Below the pieces are notes generated by a model. The model saw only the letters and a program-made list of their open reading frames with translations, searched no databases and was not told the DNA's origin. A program made the position numbers and the translations under genes. From Alphaproteobacteria bacterium (GTDB lineage: Bacteria; Pseudomonadota; Alphaproteobacteria; Caulobacterales; Caulobacteraceae), in contig JANYET010000026.1 of the NCBI GenBank assembly GCA_025359785.1, positions 143,767 to 207,766 on the forward strand: a stretch of DNA of 64,000 bases, read 5' to 3'. Below, piece after piece: positions 63,067 through 64,000 of this stretch. The first letter of the stretch is position 1. Every line of letters begins with the position of its first letter.

Positions 63067-63867
63067 CTACTTCGCCGCCTGTCGCAGGCGTTCGATGATC
63101 TGAGGGTGAATCTCCAGATTGCCGGCGCAGATGGAGCCGGCCGCCAGGGCGTCGTCATGGCCCTCGGCGTCGGTGACCTTGCCACCGGCCTCGGTGACCA
63201 GCAGCAGGCCGGCCGCCAGGTCCCAGGCGTGCAGGTCGCGCTCCCAGTAGCCATCGAACCGGCCCGCGGCGACCCAGGCGAGGTCTAGAGCGGCCGCGCC
63301 ATAGCGGCGGACGCCCGCCACCCGCTGGCTGATCTGGTGCAGCTCCTTCAGGAAGGTCGCGTGCTGGCCGTGGCCCATGAACGGGATGCCGGTGGCGAGC
63401 ACGGATTCTTCCATCTTGGTGCGGGCCGCGACCCGCAGGCGCCGGTCGTTGACGAAGGCGCCCTTGCCCTTTTCGGCCCAGAACAGCTCGTTGGTCACCG
63501 GGTTGTAGGTGACGGCCGCGACGACCGCGCCCTCACGCTGCAGCGCGATATTGATCGCGAAGTGCGGGATGGCGTGCAGGAAGTTGGTGGTGCCGTCGAG
63601 CGGGTCGACGATCCAGGTGTGGGTCTTGTCGGTGCCCTCGATCAGGCCGCGTTCTTCGCCGAGGAAGCCGTAGCCCGGGCGGGCACGGCTGAGTTCCTCG
63701 AATAGGGTCTGCTCCGACTTGAGGTCCGCCGCGCTGACATAGTCGGCGGCGCCCTTGCGGGAGACCTGCAGCTCGGTCACCTCGCCGAAATCCCGCGCCA
63801 ACGCCCGTCCGGCCTTGCGTACAGCGTCGATCATGACCTTCAGCAGAGGCGAGGTAGGTATCGCCAC
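63067..63867 (-). CDS. suhB: Inositol monophosphatase family protein
   Basis: GEERG, WIVDPLDGTTNFLHAIPHFAINIAL, WDLAAGLLLVTEAGGKVTD. Confidence 0.94.
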   Translation of the reverse strand: MAIPTSPLLKVMIDAVRKAGRALARDFGEVTELQVSRKGAADYVSAADLKSEQTLFEELSRARPGYGFLGEERGLIEGTDKTHTWIVDPLDGTTNFLHAIPHFAINIALQREGAVVAAVTYNPVTNELFWAEKGKGAFVNDRRLRVAARTKMEESVLATGIPFMGHGQHATFLKELHQISQRVAGVRRYGAAALDLAWVAAGRFDGYWERDLHAWDLAAGLLLVTEAGGKVTDAEGHDDALAAGSICAGNLEIHPQIIERLRQAAK

Positions 63868-63873
63868 CTGTCG

Positions 63874-64000
63874 TCAGTCGGCCCGGCGCATGTATTCGCC
63901 GGTTTCGGTGGAGACGAGGATGCGTTCGCCCTCGCCCATGTAGGGCGGGATCATGACACGCATGCCGTTGGACGCCTTGGCCGGCTTGTAGGACGACGAG
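63874..64000 (-). CDS. efp: Elongation factor P, C-terminal fragment (truncated at window edge)
   Basis: Reverse-strand [41 protein letters not shown]. Confidence 0.88.
   Translation of the reverse strand, partial: SSSYKPAKASNGMRVMIPPYMGEGERILVSTETGEYMRRAD

Overview
High-GC (apparently Caulobacteraceae / Phenylobacterium-like) alphaproteobacterial chromosome segment, almost fully coding. It is mostly housekeeping and metabolic genes: gyrB, recQ, cysK, the sdhCDAB operon, beta-oxidation genes, glcB/aceA with an ScfR/RamB-type regulator, a ydbH-ynbE-ydbL set, rpmE, suhB and the 3' end of efp. It also carries two cell-cycle genes: a DivL-like histidine kinase homologue with Tyr at the phospho-acceptor position, and a DUF1465/RcdA homologue. 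Accessory-looking content: three PEPxxWA-CTERM proteins, a stand-alone BLUF photoreceptor, a solitary C5-cytosine methyltransferase, a HigBA toxin-antitoxin pair beside a protein made of four tandem HTH-like repeats, a methyltransferase inserted between sdhA and sdhB, a double-TetR regulator, two tandem paralogous TonB-dependent receptors with TTG starts and similar terminators, and a 4 x 16-bp intergenic repeat array. I found no CRISPR array, rRNA, tRNA or transposase. The best candidates for something undescribed are the four-repeat HTH-like protein divergent from higBA (18.9-20.6 kb), the sdhA-methyltransferase-sdhB arrangement, the double-TetR regulator with its upstream inverted repeats, and the 57.6 kb repeat array. 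All family calls come from motif recognition; no database searches were run.
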